64,000 bases of DNA from Gonocerus acuteangulatus (Eukaryota; Arthropoda; Insecta; Hemiptera; Coreidae), in NCBI GenBank assembly GCA_946811695.1, contig OX328127.1:52344774-52408773 (forward strand), read 5' to 3'. Shown in pieces: positions 1-11,459 of the stretch. The first letter of the stretch is position 1, and the number at the start of each line of letters is the position of its first letter. The notes under the pieces were generated by a model that saw only the letters and a list, made by a program, of their open reading frames with translations, was not told where the DNA came from and ran no database searches. The position numbers and the translations under genes are program-made.

Positions 1-31
1 ACAAATTCTCCACTAGCATATAGCTATATAT

Positions 32-37
<6 letters not shown>

Positions 38-72
<35 letters not shown>
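38..72. repeat. (TA)n microsatellite
   Basis: An uninterrupted TA run of about 17 units. Confidence 0.95.
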
Positions 73-77
<5 letters not shown>

Positions 78-1689
78 TGAAGAGATGGCCGATGAGGGTT
101 CAAATCGACGGAACAAAGCGACCTTCCTACATGTGGGATATGGCAAATCCCCTTGAAATAAATGTGGACCAAACTAAGACTCAATAAGTGCTAAAAATTA
201 TGAAGACAATAGGTCTTGTGTAATTTTATTTTTGGTTTTGTAGTAGTTCAAAAAACAGCCAATCCAAGATTAGTGTCGATATCATAAATCGATACCCAAA
301 TAACCTGACATGCCAATCTTATACACACTTACTTGGAAACTGTTGAATTGCAGATTGGACAGAATCTAGAGCTGTTTAAGTGTAATTTGAATATCATGAC
401 CCAGTCTCGATTTTCTTGCTTATTATTTTGACCTATAAATCATTCGGTATCGGCTTCTTTTGTAAGGCATTACTCCAAGAAAAATATTGTCTGCTTTCTT
501 TCCAGATCATACTACTTAAATAAATACTAAATAAAGTATTAATATATTTAAAAACCACTATAGTTTGTAAAAAAGGCCAATTCAAAATCAGATGTTAATG
601 ATTTGTACTCGACCCAAATTCAATAATCGACCCTATTTTTGTACTTTTAACAGTCCCATTTAGTAGCATGAGATACTCAGCTGGAATAACAGACGGTCAA
701 AACCCTACATCCACACCATCCATGAATTAAAATACCTTTGAATTTATAATTTTTATAATAATTTTTCTTCTTGTGATTCTCAAGCTGTGTCCATTGTTTG
801 AGTGTGATTCCACATCTTTGGCGGCAGTGGAATCTCATGAATCCAAGTCTGAATCTCGATAAAATATCGTGTACTGAAAAGTGTACTTTGTCAGTGAAAT
901 AAGCTGTTGCTGTTAAACAATAAACCGCTTAAATTCAAAGTGATTTAACACATAATTTTTGAATTTTCAGCTTTTATTACTTCTATCATTTTTAATAGTG
1001 ACACAGACAACTTCTTCCTTTACCCCCTGGCCCTCTATATAAAATGAAACAATATTATTTAATATATTAATATTATTGATTGTCGATATTGTTAATCGAA
1101 ATCTATTTGCTTTCTAATTGAATCGACCTATTAAGGAATGGACCTTGGATCCATTAGGACAGCACTAGTACGAGAAAAATGTCTACTCATTACTGTCTTT
1201 AGTGAACGAAATGCAAGATAAGTCAAAATAGAACTGAATAGACCCGACCATTTCATGACCTAATATTATCCTCGAGTAGAAATAGGTCTACGGATAAAGC
1301 AGTAGTCAATTCATTCAGCTTCTCGGTGAAGTGGAGATGAGATGGAATCGATGATATCGCAAAGAAAAATATATATTGACAAATAAAACAATTGTAAAAG
1401 CGAATGGTTATATAATTTCAAAAGAGTATTACATTATTTGTTTATGATAAAGATATTAATTGTTAATGCATTGATGATAGTTTCTTTAAGAGCATATTGT
1501 GCGTAGGCTGCCATGATATATTGTGAGCCTGCGAGATGTCTATATGTCTTGAGGCTTAAAGGTGGACTAAGTCAGCTGTTTCACTCCAACTTCTTGCCCA
1601 TTAATAGGCAAACGTGACGATTTTACTACCTAGAAGTAAACGTCACTCAATAGGATCAATAATTTTTTTTTTTTTTTGCTCTTCTATGC
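73..1689. other. AT-rich intergenic or intronic DNA
   Basis: I see no gene or named repeat here. A T run ends it at about 1678. Confidence 0.6.
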
Positions 1690-2040
1690 AGTCATCTCCG
1701 AAGTAGGTCTAAATGATTCCGAATAGGCCAAAGAGGCATCAAAGTCTTCGACAAGGCCTACAGCAGAGGGCGTGGCCTATTGGCACCAGGAGAGGGATTG
1801 GGCGAGGGAGCCAGCTTCGGCTAATAAAGTGAAAAAATCCCGAGGCTCCCGACAATCTGTGTGCAGAGCAATTTGGCGCGTCGGCGCCTACTCCCGCGTT
1901 TTTTTCCCCACTGCGCCATTAGAAGAGTTTTTGCAGACTCGATCCAGTATTCCCACAGGCCGATCTGGAGCAACGACTGCATGTCAGCAGACAGAACTCC
2001 AGTTTCTTCAATGCACACACGTCTCGATCTTAGTCTAATT
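1690..2040. other. moderate-GC unique segment
   Basis: It is clearly less AT-rich than its surroundings, with GGCGCGTCGGCGCC and CATTAGAAG-type stretches and no repeat match in the window. Overlapping ORFs of 66-88 codons on both strands do not look like proteins. It may be a regulatory element or non-coding exon. Confidence 0.3.
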
Positions 2041-2049
2041 ACTTTTAAC

Positions 2050-3182
2050 ATGACCTTATAAGTCTATTGGTCTTATGTGCATTTGTAAGCTTTTACGGGT
2101 GTGGGAATATCTTTCAAAATAAAACATTGATCTCCCATGAAATGTTATTTGAAGCACATGGCTTTTCAAGAGACTAGAGTTATCATTTATGGTTGTTAAA
2201 AACTCAGAAGGAAAAGCTTCTTGTCATTTGTACATGATTCTTATTAATTTATAGATTACTATTAAAACAATATATTAATTCTCTAAAGTAGGAATAGTGA
2301 ATAATAAAATATGTTATAATATCTAAACCTATAATATATTGGATTATGATAATCAAAAAGGGATCAAGCGCTATTTTTTTAAAATTAAATCCTTTTAGCT
2401 CTTTATTACTCCAGGAATGTTTTCCTAAAGAAGACCACATTGAAATCATTTTCGAAATATCGGATAGTTCGAAATTTTAAAAAAATATATGCACTGAGCG
2501 TTAGTGAGGCAACAACTTTAGGAGTAGTTCCGCGTTTACGGCTGAAACTAGTAAAACTATTAAATTTGTGATAATATCAAATATGATAATAAAAGAATAA
2601 CACTTCATAAAATTACCCTTTATTGCTCAACACTAAAATGTCTTATTAACACTGAAATCTTATTATTTTTGAGTGATATTCCATTATATTATTACTTAAT
2701 CTAAAAAATGATCTAACACCAAAATGAGGTATTACTGTTGAAAGCAAATAATTCTAATAAAAGCTTTTAGATTTTAATAGCTTTTGTATTATTTCCCTCT
2801 TCATAATACATATGTTATCATTCAAATTTAACAAGCAGATTGATAAAACTTCTTCAATTTAAAGTTCTTATCAATATATTTTAATTTATACATGTTATCC
2901 TTTTTTTGCTACAGAATTATCATGTTAGAACTTTCATCAGATTTATGAAACATGTTAAATAGTTCTTTTATTTTGGTAGATTTCCTAATTGACAGGTATA
3001 TTTAATTTTTTACTTGTTCTATTGAAATATTCTGTTCAAGGAAGCCTATCTATCTGTTTAAGGAAATCTATCTCAAAAAATTCTTCAATTTTGTTACATC
3101 GGTTTTCTTTTAGGGTTTTTCTCAATTGTATTATAAATCCTTTGCAAGGCAGTATATTTCTTAAGTTTATTGGAAGGAAATT
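2050..3182. other. AT-rich DNA, nothing recognised
   Basis: Short AT-rich frames only. Confidence 0.6.
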
Positions 3183-3183
3183 G

Positions 3184-3228
<45 letters not shown>
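3183..3228. repeat. poly(A) tract
   Basis: A homopolymer of about 45 A. No SINE body is recognisable beside it. The poly-Lys and poly-Phe ORFs across it are artefacts. Confidence 0.95.
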
Positions 3229-3229
<1 letters not shown>

Positions 3230-4114
3230 TCTTCGAAATTCCACTCCTTCGCTTCCGTGCCATGATGCCTAGGCTTGGTTTTCAATAAATTAAAAGTTGT
3301 TTTTATTAAATTCTAGTAACCCAACGACAGCAATCTTCATCCGAAATATTTGAAATAATCATCTCAGCAACATGTCCTAAATATAAAAATCAATTATTAT
3401 TAAGTGTTGAAGAGTGAATCTTAATTGAATGAGGTTGTATTAATCTATTGAGTTTTTATTTGCTCACATTGAGAAGTCTAGAGTCATTTAGTTAATGAAA
3501 AGTGTCTATCTAGGCCAAGGAAAGTCTCCTTATCCTAGCAGAAAATAGGCAACCTGGCTCGTCAACAGTATTCAGCTCTTACGCAACTATAGAACTTTAG
3601 AAACCCACAAACTTGCAGCATATATCTACCACTAACATTCCCACAACACCTTGCTGACTGGACATGAAAATACATATTCATACTCAATACACATATCAAA
3701 CCCATTGACATTGACACATGTAAGTGCGATGACCACATGGTATAGAGATACATGCATTTACATAGGAATAAACACGAACAAAACGTCTACGAATTTAATT
3801 AAAGTCGTCGCAAGTAAGCTACAATAATTATTCAATAAACATTTTCATATTTAAAGAAAATCAGCTAAACTATTTATCTGCTGAGAGGGGTATTGGGTAC
3901 TTACTGAGAAAAGAATGCCCCCATTTAATTTTTTTTTATGTTTTAAAACGATTTATAATTAAATTAATGAATAATTATATTTTATTTAAATAACGATATG
4001 ACGTCAATCAATGTAGGTGCATGCAATATTTTAAACAAACATAATATACGAATGATGGTTTTGGGTGTACATAAAAATAATCTTCTCCATGGGAATTCTA
4101 TGTTGTGGAAATAT
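3229..4114. other. AT-rich DNA, nothing recognised
   Basis: The segment at 3560-3760 is somewhat less AT-rich but has no supported feature. Confidence 0.55.
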
Positions 4115-4330
4115 ATATATCTAAATTACAGGAGACAAGGAAATAAAAATGTACATTTAAAATATTTACACACATATCTTATAAAATTTGAAAAAAAACT
4201 AACATCAGAATAAATGTAATAAATAATTGAAAATGCATGTAAAAAGTGCGATTATTTTTCACACTTTTTTGTACTTCTAAGTGTTCACATGGGATTATAT
4301 TTCACTAATAATCTAAAGCAACCAAAAGTG
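4115..4330 (+). repeat. dispersed repeat D, copy 1
   Basis: It contains ACAAGGAAATAAAAATGTAC, AAAAAGTGCGATTATTTTTC and GGGATTATATTTCAC. The same blocks occur in reverse complement at 6590-6850. The RTE insertion at 4355 lies just past its end. Confidence 0.65.
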
Positions 4331-4354
4331 TTCCTACATATCGTCCCTGCCATA

Positions 4355-5145
4355 GCATGAAATGAAAACCTTTTATTTATGCTAAACAACTTACATTAGT
4401 TAAACAATTTACAATATAGATATATACATTTATTTATTTATTTATTTTTTTTTTTTTATTTTTTTTTTCTTAACATTAAATCATAATTGGACTTCTTTTT
4501 CTTAAAATTAATTGTCACTCAATTTAAGCATAAAATCAGCTAATGCTGAGGTTTGAGTCCGGTTCGTGTTGTTATAGGTCTTGTAGCCAGACTAGATAGT
4601 GGACGTTGCCCAGTCTCTTCCATTCCTTCCTTTCCTCTGCAACTCTTCTCCAGGTTACCCCACCACAGGTCTTCCTCATCTCTGCATCCCATGGGGTTTC
4701 TGGCCTTCCTGGTCGTCTTTTCTTATCCCTTGGGTACCATTCAAACACTTTTTGGGCCCATGTGTTGGGTGTTTTCCTCATTATATGCCCTCCCCAAGAC
4801 CACTTCCTGTAGTGAATTCTCTCTATTATGTCTGGGAATCCTGTGCTTCTCCTAATCCATTTCCTTGTCTTCCTGTCTTTCCTGGTGATTCCAAGGATGT
4901 ACCTCTCCATAGCTCTCTCCGTCACTCTAAGTTTTTGTATTACCTTGCTGTTTATGCACCAGGTCTCGCATCCGTAGATCATGGTTGATAGCACGGTGCT
5001 TTCCCACAGCTTCCGCTTTATATCTGAATTTGCTTGGGACTTGAATAAGTACCTGTGCTTCAATAATGCTTTCCAGCCTTGCGCACACCTACGGGATATC
5101 TCGCATAGCTGACTATTGGTATCAACCAGTTGTCCAAGGTAGATA

Positions 5146-5208
<63 letters not shown>
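4355..5208 (-). mobile_element. 5'-truncated RTE-like non-LTR retrotransposon
   Basis: On the minus strand, from about 5148 to the stop near 4572, the frame reads [20 protein letters not shown], then [36 protein letters not shown] and [18 protein letters not shown]. This is the C-terminal part of the reverse transcriptase ORF of RTE-type elements (YLGQLV, YGCETW, ERAMER-x-LGI, GH-x-x-R and RRPGRP-x-x-W motifs). The endonuclease and RT core are missing. The ORF is open to its stop, so the insertion is fairly recent. A 17-base direct repeat ATATCGTCCCTGCCATA flanks the unit at 4338-4354 and 5209-5225 and is a plausible target-site duplication. The 5' end abuts a (TA)n tract. Confidence 0.85.
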
Positions 5209-5212
<4 letters not shown>

Positions 5213-5227
5213 CGTCCCTGCCATATA

Positions 5228-5277
<50 letters not shown>

Positions 5278-5288
5278 CATACATACAT
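5151..5288. repeat. (TA)n microsatellite, interrupted by CGTCCCTGCC
   Basis: Two long TA runs separated by 10 bases at 5213-5222, then (CATA)n. The interruption is part of the 17-base direct repeat that also occurs at 4338-4354. Confidence 0.95.
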
Positions 5289-5447
5289 AGACATATGGTG
5301 TAAAATCGTTGACGTTAAAATACAGGGGGAGGATTTCAGTCCCAAGAAATCATTTTCACTTTTTTCTGTTGTCAAATAGATCATAATAATAAATAAGCAG
5401 CCCCTCCTTTTTTCTTTTTGTACCTATTTGTTTCTCATTTTGGTCTT

Positions 5448-5479
5448 CATGTTTCATGACAAGGAGTTGATGAAACATG
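5448..5479. repeat. short palindrome around GAAACATG
   Basis: CATGTTTCAT (5448-5457) and ATGAAACATG (5470-5479) form a perfect 10-bp inverted repeat with a 12-base loop. The right half, GATGAAACATGTAGGAC, resembles the motif at 33750. Confidence 0.5.
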
Positions 5480-5489
5480 TAGGACAAAT

Positions 5490-6242
5490 AGTCATATAAA
5501 CTGAAACAAGAAGAAAAATTAAGTTCTACTTTTTATTCTTTCTTACTCCATATACAACGAAAAAAATTGAAAATCCGTAGATATATATTTTATATATATT
5601 AGCGTATCTTGCTCATTTAATGTTAATTTTTTTTTAATGCATCTAATGAATATTCTCCTTATTTCTATTATACTAGCAGTCTTGTTTGCTTTCTTTATTA
5701 GCTTTTTGTAACAACATACAAGCTTTGACAAAGAAGCTTAAAAAAGATGTTTTATCGTTTGTTCGAAAACATTTCATCCAATTATGATTTAAATGCTTAC
5801 CAGTAGCCTATAACCGGTGTACCTAAACTGCTGCTTACAGCAATTACTAAACATTTTACTAAGGATTATGTCTTCTTAAAGAACACATCTCCCAGCACGG
5901 AGGATTAACTTCTGACCACTGAAACGGGTGGCAATAAATTTCAATATAATAATATTCTAGTCCGGATATAAATCGTAGGTTGTAATCCCTTTTTCTCGGT
6001 CTTGGACAACAGTCCTTTCCATGGCTTAGCGCTTTGATACATGGTTTGTAGGAATAGAATCTCGTTAGGTATAAGCTGGCAGGGTACTGGAGGATAAAGG
6101 GTGCTAGTTAACAGCAAGGAACACAAAGATAAATTGATTCATAAGGATGACAGCATTACCTCAGCTTATTTTTTTAATATTTTAAATTTATATTCGATTT
6201 GAAATTACTTGTGTGTATGAGTATTATTATTATTAAAGTCAC
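5490..6242. other. AT-rich DNA, nothing recognised
   Basis: There are no repeats shared with the rest of the window and no protein-like frame. Confidence 0.55.
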
Positions 6243-6252
6243 ACACCCACTT

Positions 6253-6255
<3 letters not shown>

Positions 6256-6294
<39 letters not shown>

Positions 6295-6456
6295 GGCGCA
6301 TCTACTTCTAGGTCATTAGCGCCGATATCCAGGGTGCAGCGAGGAATTTTCCCAGCGAGCCTTGAGATGAGAAAATTCCTGCCGGAGGTGGGAATCGAAC
6401 CCACCATCTCCCGCTTATGAATCCAGCGCGCTAGCCACTAGACTACGGGAGACCCC
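6256..6456 (-). mobile_element. tRNA-derived SINE (family T1), intact with TSD
   Basis: Read on the minus strand, the head begins GGGGTCTCCCGTAGTCTAG with a pol III A box (TAGTCTAGTGG) and a B box (GGTTCGATTCC). A body follows, then the tail CGGCGCTAATGACCTAG...GATGCGCCGT, then poly(A) (poly(T) on the plus strand). A perfect 13-base duplication ACACCCACTTAAT flanks it at 6243-6255 and 6457-6469, so it is a young insertion. Confidence 0.9.
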
Positions 6457-6589
6457 ACACCCACTTAATGATAATATTAGTCATTCCACAGTTTACAGAA
6501 TCCTAATAAATATTCTGTATAAATTCTAACTCCAGAAAATAAGTAAACTTGAACATACCTTATGGTAACTACGATTTCTTAAGGATGGT

Positions 6590-6850
6590 GACCTTAAAAT
6601 GGAGGATGTTTTTACATTTTTTGTGAAATATAAATCCATAGATGTACAAAAATGTGTGAAAATAACCGCACTTTTTACCTCATTTTCAGTTATTTATTAC
6701 ATATATTCTCTCTTGTTTTTAATTATATAGTTGCTTTTTCTACTAGTTTTTTTTTTTTTTTTTTTTTTTTCAAATTTCTTAAAATGTATGTGGAAATATT
6801 TTAAATGTACATTTTTATTTCCTTGCCTCCTGTAATTTAAATAGAGCATA
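6590..6850 (-). repeat. dispersed repeat D, copy 2 (inverted)
   Basis: It is the reverse complement of 4115-4330, with an added poly(T) run (6750-6770) in the middle. The two copies flank about 2.3 kb that holds the RTE fragment and a SINE. Confidence 0.65.
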
Positions 6851-6859
6851 TCGTCCAGT

Positions 6860-7835
6860 TACGGGCGTTTTAAATAAAATAATTAAATAAAGTACAAGAA
6901 TAAAAATAAAGGTTCCCCCTGTTTATAAATCAAATTCCAAGGTCATAAGCACCAGACAGTCTACTGATTTCTCATTAAAATAATCATTGAGATCTAAGGC
7001 AATATGGGAAAAAGCAAAACTCTTTCAGGCTCTTATTGACCCATATGGAGAACTTTTTTTATCTGCATTTTCAAAACCTAGCTTGCCCATGGGGTAAAAA
7101 GACCCAAGTCAAAAATTAAATTTTGTATTTATTTGCTTGAGGAGCTCCACAACAAGGCTGATCTGCTCAAAGAAAAAAATAATAAAAACATGGTTTAATA
7201 ATAATAAAAATGTATCTACTAATAAGTAAGATCCAACCTAAAGAAAATTTACCCGTAAATTATAGATAAATTGCTCAGGAATTATTTTGATATAAAAAAT
7301 TTTGGCTTTGATTGTAATTATGCATTACCATTAATATATCTATATTTTGTTATGTATTCGTGATCTTTAAGTATGTCAGTATGGTAGTATCAATATATGT
7401 CTCTTAATTGATAACAGCTCGCTAAGTTCCTGTGGTGGCAGTAGGTTGTCTCTTTTTATGCAGTCTGTTCGTAGGTGCTTCACAGTTAAATTAAAGTTAA
7501 ATTAACAAAATTAAATTTAAGTTACTCTCTTGAAGTTACGAAAGCTTTTTGTCTTTTTTTTTTCGGGGATCCAATAAAGAATTATTTTTATTCCCGTAAT
7601 AACCTCTTTTTCTTGGTTTCATTTAGTAGTTTCAATTCATTTCGCCTTGTTATAGTTGGATATATTTAATTTCTCAGGATCATATGACAACAAAATAAAT
7701 ACGTAACATTTTTTTTTAAAAACATATCAGCTTCTTACATTAATTGGTTGATTTTTTCTTAAATTGTAATTGGGTAATTTTTAATTGTTGTTCACCACAA
7801 AGCAAATAGGTTTGGAATAAACATGAGATAATTAA
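6860..7835. other. AT-rich DNA, nothing recognised
   Basis: Presumed intron of the Iroquois gene if its homeodomain exon lies left of the window. Confidence 0.5.
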
Positions 7836-7839
7836 TGTT

Positions 7840-8225
7840 TGTATGCTTCATGGGCCACAAGTAATATATGTATTACCTCTAATTTAGACAAATTACCAGA
7901 TAGTAGAAGCATACATGAACACGGATCGACAATTTCATCAGACATGAAATTAACTTTAATATTTTAGCTCGTTGTAATGTTGTAATTAATTTCTGAAAGA
8001 CGAAATTAACATAACACGAGTAAAATGACATCATTTAATAATATAATGTGGTCACGTTTTTAGAATTAATTAGAGGCTGACATTTTGGAGTTAATGTTAT
8101 TTGTCTGTCCGTGTTCTACGCCATTTCCGTCCCTGAGTTTGTGCTCATCGTTATGTTTGTTTTGCTAGCAGACAAATGTTTCATATAAATTTACATTGTC
8201 AATTCAGCGGAAATATTTCCTAAAG
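7840..8225. promoter_or_regulatory. candidate non-coding regulatory element near the Iroquois exon
   Basis: It is complex, non-repetitive sequence with several homeodomain-type TAATTA/ATTAAT sites and a higher-GC core (CTACGCCATTTCCGTCCC). It lies in the intron downstream of the Iroquois exon. The call rests on appearance only. Confidence 0.18.
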
Positions 8226-8869
8226 TGGTAACATATTGCGTGACATATATAAAGTCAATCCTTTTATTATTATCAATACGAATGCGGTTTAATGTTTCAT
8301 TTAACCAATAAAAGTGGTGTTTTTTATTTAAAAAAAGATTTTTTACTCATTGTATAAATAATTCAAATATAATACTAAAGTAATGGATAGTAGCCACCTT
8401 ATTATTTAATTGGACAACTAAATTTGAAGAATGCATTATATACGTCTCGATAGAATAAAGCTAGTTACACTCAAATTTGTTTTCTTGAATCTTTCCCCGA
8501 ATCGTCATATCAATATTGAAACATTTCTTTTTTTTTAGTCTGCTGGTTATATCATATTTTATATATTTACCTTCTCTTTATATTCTTTATAGTATTCAGT
8601 AGAATTAATAGCAAGAAAGAACCGAAATTACTGTTTTGAATCATTCATAAAAAACAATCCTTTTCTACTATTTGTTATACATTTCTCTACCCGGTTTCAA
8701 AACTATTCATTTCCCTTTGACTTATAGTGTAGCTTTTTTCTGATGCCTATGTAAAGCCATGTGTTTTGGTATTTAAAAAAAAATATCCTGTATAATCAAC
8801 ACATTTGGAAAATCTGGAATTAATAAACAGTTACAATCGGAGTTGTTTGGCTGGTGAAAGTTCATCATG

Positions 8870-9160
8870 ATAACTTAGGACGAAAAAATATTCAAACGCC
8901 TCCACTGTATATCTTTCTTTTATAGGGCAGAACGGTTTTCAGATCACCACCTCATCCTCAAAGTCCTCCTGTAGCTCAGCGAGCGGTTCATCCGGACCTT
9001 CTTATGAGAAGACACTTCTTCTGATGGAGTACAATCTTACAAACGCCCGAGTAAACCTCGATGAGCTGATGAGGATGAGGTGGTGACCTCGAAACCGTCC
9101 TCTCCTACAAAAGAAAGATATACAGTGGAAGTGTTTGGCCATTTCTTCGTCCTAAGTTAT
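8870..9160. mobile_element. palindromic element with a hammerhead-like motif
   Basis: The ends ATAACTTAGGACGAA (8870) and TTCGTCCTAAGTTAT (9160) begin inverted repeats of about 90-95 bases that also share CCACTGTATATCTTTCTTTT and CACCACCTCATCCTC. Within the right arm, CTGATGA (9066-9072), a 5-base stem GAGGT/ACCTC (9077-9090) and GAAAC (9091-9095) occur in the order of a hammerhead ribozyme core. It has no ORF. It lies 170 bases from the Iroquois exon, in the downstream intron. Confidence 0.7.
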
Positions 9161-9330
9161 AATAGAGAGGAGTCACTATTATAATGGTGTGTTTTGTCTG
9201 ATTACCATTACCTTTCTTGGAAATATTATAGGTTTTATTTTACGAAGTAGCGATATTATTTGTTGGAATAGAACCCAAAACCATATATTATTCCTGTAAT
9301 TTACTCTATAAAATATCAAGTACTACTCAC

Positions 9331-9588
9331 AGCAGGGTAGAACGGGGGCTGATCTGGGAGAGAGGCCGCCGCAGCTGCCGCCGCCGCCGGGAAGTATGCA
9401 GCCACCTCTGGCGGATACGGCGCAGGATATAGCGCGGGTAGGCGTTGATAGGCTAGCATATCGTGATACTGGCAAGAACAGACCGTGTGACCAGTTATGG
9501 GGTCCGTGAACAGGGGTCTACCTGTATCGCAACAGCGGGTAGATGACGGTGGCGACCTGGGCGATCCGCTCTCTCGAGAAGGGCTTCT
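9331..9588 (-). CDS. Iroquois-class homeobox gene, one internal exon (upstream of the homeodomain)
   Basis: This is an 86-codon exon, phase 0 at both ends. On the minus strand it is bounded by a strong acceptor (pyrimidine tract then CAG, ending at 9589) and a GTGAGT donor (9330-9325). The protein contains RCCDTGRPLFTDPITGHT, followed by VCSCQY, then YQRLPALY, a PYPPEV/AYFP segment, a run of eight alanines and DQPPFYPA. This is the diagnostic N-terminal region of Iroquois proteins (CC-x-GRP-x-x-TDP-x-x-G-x-T-VCSCQY, then the AYFP and FY motifs) that precedes the TALE homeodomain. Iroquois proteins are nuclear transcription factors that pattern ectoderm and nervous system. No homeodomain or Iro-box exon is visible. 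The homeodomain exon should lie left of base 1 and the MSYPQFGYP-type start exon further right or outside the window. The flanking introns are AT-rich. I cannot say which paralogue this is. Confidence 0.93.
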
Positions 9589-9944
9589 CTGAAAAATAAA
9601 AATGAGAATATAATATAATGTAAAATATGTAACAAAAAAAAATATAAATAATAAAAATAACAGTGCACAGTACAGTGACATATCTTGCTCAAAGTACTAC
9701 TAATCGAATTTACACACAAAAAAATCTCATATCAGTTTTAAATATGGTTGTTTTCTTTTCATCTTTTTTCAACCAGGCGGAAGATAATTATTATCTGTAG
9801 TTCTAAAAGCCGATGAAGTAACAGCGGAAAAGTTACTACACTTGCTGAAGTACATAAGCCCCTACCAATTGATTTTATAGTACAGAACTGACAATGACTG
9901 GTAAAGAGGAAGAGAAAACCATATTGGTTGAAAACATTCGACCA

Positions 9945-10110
9945 TTACTATTAAAGAGATGTAAACAGTTAGCCGCTAAGGTGATATGAATTCAAAAACT
10001 CGTTGGGATTCGACTAAGAAAAAACGTCAGATTTTCCGAAAAATCTATATTTCGAACGTTCCGCGATGAGCTTTGGGAGCCTTCTTCAGCTAAAAAAAAT
10101 ATACACTATT
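9945..10110 (-). repeat. hammerhead-like/Penelope-like repeat, copy 1
   Basis: On the minus strand it contains GCTGAAGAAGGCTCCCAAAG and then GGAACGTTCGAAATATAG. It is opposed to copy 2 next to it, giving an inverted pair. The outer part (GTTGGGATTCGACTAAG, AACGTCAGATTTT) recurs at 63795-63880. Confidence 0.6.
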
Positions 10111-10114
10111 AAAA

Positions 10115-10290
10115 GCGAGAAGAGCATTGTCATGGTGTAAAATTCTGCTTGCTGTGATAGTTATTCTCGTTTTTAATTGCGTATTTATTTTTTAACTGAA
10201 GAAGGCTGCCAAAGAGCATTCCAAAACGTTACAAATATAGCCAAATCTCAAACATTTCTTGACTTCTCATTAGTTACTAAATTTTAGTAG
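10115..10290 (+). repeat. hammerhead-like/Penelope-like repeat, copy 2
   Basis: It contains CTGAAGA (10196-10202), GGCTGCCAAAGAGC and AAAACGTTAC (10223-10232). The preceding ATTGTCATGGTGTAAAATTC matches the copy at 60885. It forms an inverted pair with 9945-10110. Confidence 0.6.
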
Positions 10291-10369
10291 TTTTCTCTAA
10301 ATTTCTCTCAGAAATCTTCACATTCATATTTAATTGTCAAACTTATTCTTTTTTGACTTTTTGTGCCAA

Positions 10370-10510
10370 AAAACTAAGGCTAATTTGCATGATTAAGAGT
10401 TGCATAGAGAAAGCTTACTTGTACCAATTGAAATTGTAAATAATGAATTAATCAAGATTACATAGTATTTTGCAACTGACAATGAATTATGTTAATATAT
10501 ATTAGGAAGA
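10370..10510. promoter_or_regulatory. candidate regulatory element with a POU octamer
   Basis: A perfect octamer ATTTGCAT (10383-10390) is followed by GATTAAG, and AATGAATTAATC lies nearby. It is in the intron upstream of the Iroquois exon. Confidence 0.18.
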
Positions 10511-10974
10511 ATTATCTTTTCTTTAAAAATGCAGTTTTAATCAGATAAGTGCTTATATATAATTATGTTTAATTATTTTTCTAATTGCAAAGGTACGGTA
10601 TCAGGAAGAAGATTCAAATGTTGGATCATAATATGTAAAATTATTATAGTATTTGTGTTTCCATTATTCACTAAAAATTCAATGACTTGGCATGGTAAAA
10701 GTTTTTGATAGTTTATTAGTTTTTGATTCGTTTAATTAATTTAAAGTCTCGAATATAATCCAGTTTTGTCAGATAAGTAGATGCACCAACGAAGCTTATT
10801 ATTAAGAATGTTTTTATTTTCCTGTAGGCAATCGATGTATTTGTATCTAAATAATTGACTGGTTATCTCCGAAAGCATGACGTTTAGATACACCGAATGA
10901 TTTCATTCTCAATATAATAAATGAAATATAGCGTGATGAATGTGGAATGAATAATAGTACGAATGAAGAATCAA

Positions 10975-11210
10975 TGTCCATATTTGATTGGTATGAATAT
11001 GGTTAAATGCGTGCCGGCAGACATTGACACGAAATTGTATGTCGAATTGTCGTAAAGATGACTTTGATATCGTCCGAAACCAATTATTACTATGAGTAGC
11101 AATTTTCGCGTTAGAATATCACATTTATTCTGTACAGAATAGTCAATGCATTTACAGACTCATATGATCAATTTGTTTTATCTCTTATCGGGAAAATTGC
11201 TTGAAATAAA
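10975..11210. promoter_or_regulatory. candidate regulatory element
   Basis: The sequence is non-repetitive and richer in CpG than its neighbours (GTGCCGGCAGACATTGACAC, GATATCGTCCG) with CCAATTATTA. No coding frame is seen. Confidence 0.15.
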
Positions 11211-11459
11211 TTCAAATTTAGTGACAATTTTGTTATAATTCTTGATTAAATTATATTTATATTTTACAGGAGGTCAATAAAGTTTTTCAAAATATTATCC
11301 TTACTTTACTTAAAAGGTCAAGTAGAAATATGGAACTCATTTTGTGGAAAACCGTTTTTTTTATTGAGACCCCCTGCTGCAAATCATGACTTAGATCTGC
11401 TTAATACGTTTTTATGGATTATCTTATATTTCTTGTATATCCTTTATTACAGCTGTTCT

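Noticed and set aside
5060..5384. Frames with long Tyr-Ile repeats on both strands
   Set aside because: They are translations of the (TA)n tract. Only the part of the minus-strand frame below about 5148 is real RTE coding sequence.
6385..6456. Functional tRNA gene on the minus strand
   Set aside because: It has A and B boxes but is the head of a SINE present in a second near-identical copy, with poly(A) and duplications. A standard cloverleaf with a sensible anticodon was not obtained.
9316..9681. The full 121-codon frame as the Iroquois coding region
   Set aside because: The part before 9588 is hydrophobic intron translation, and the last codons lie past the GTGAGT donor. Only 9331-9588 is exon.
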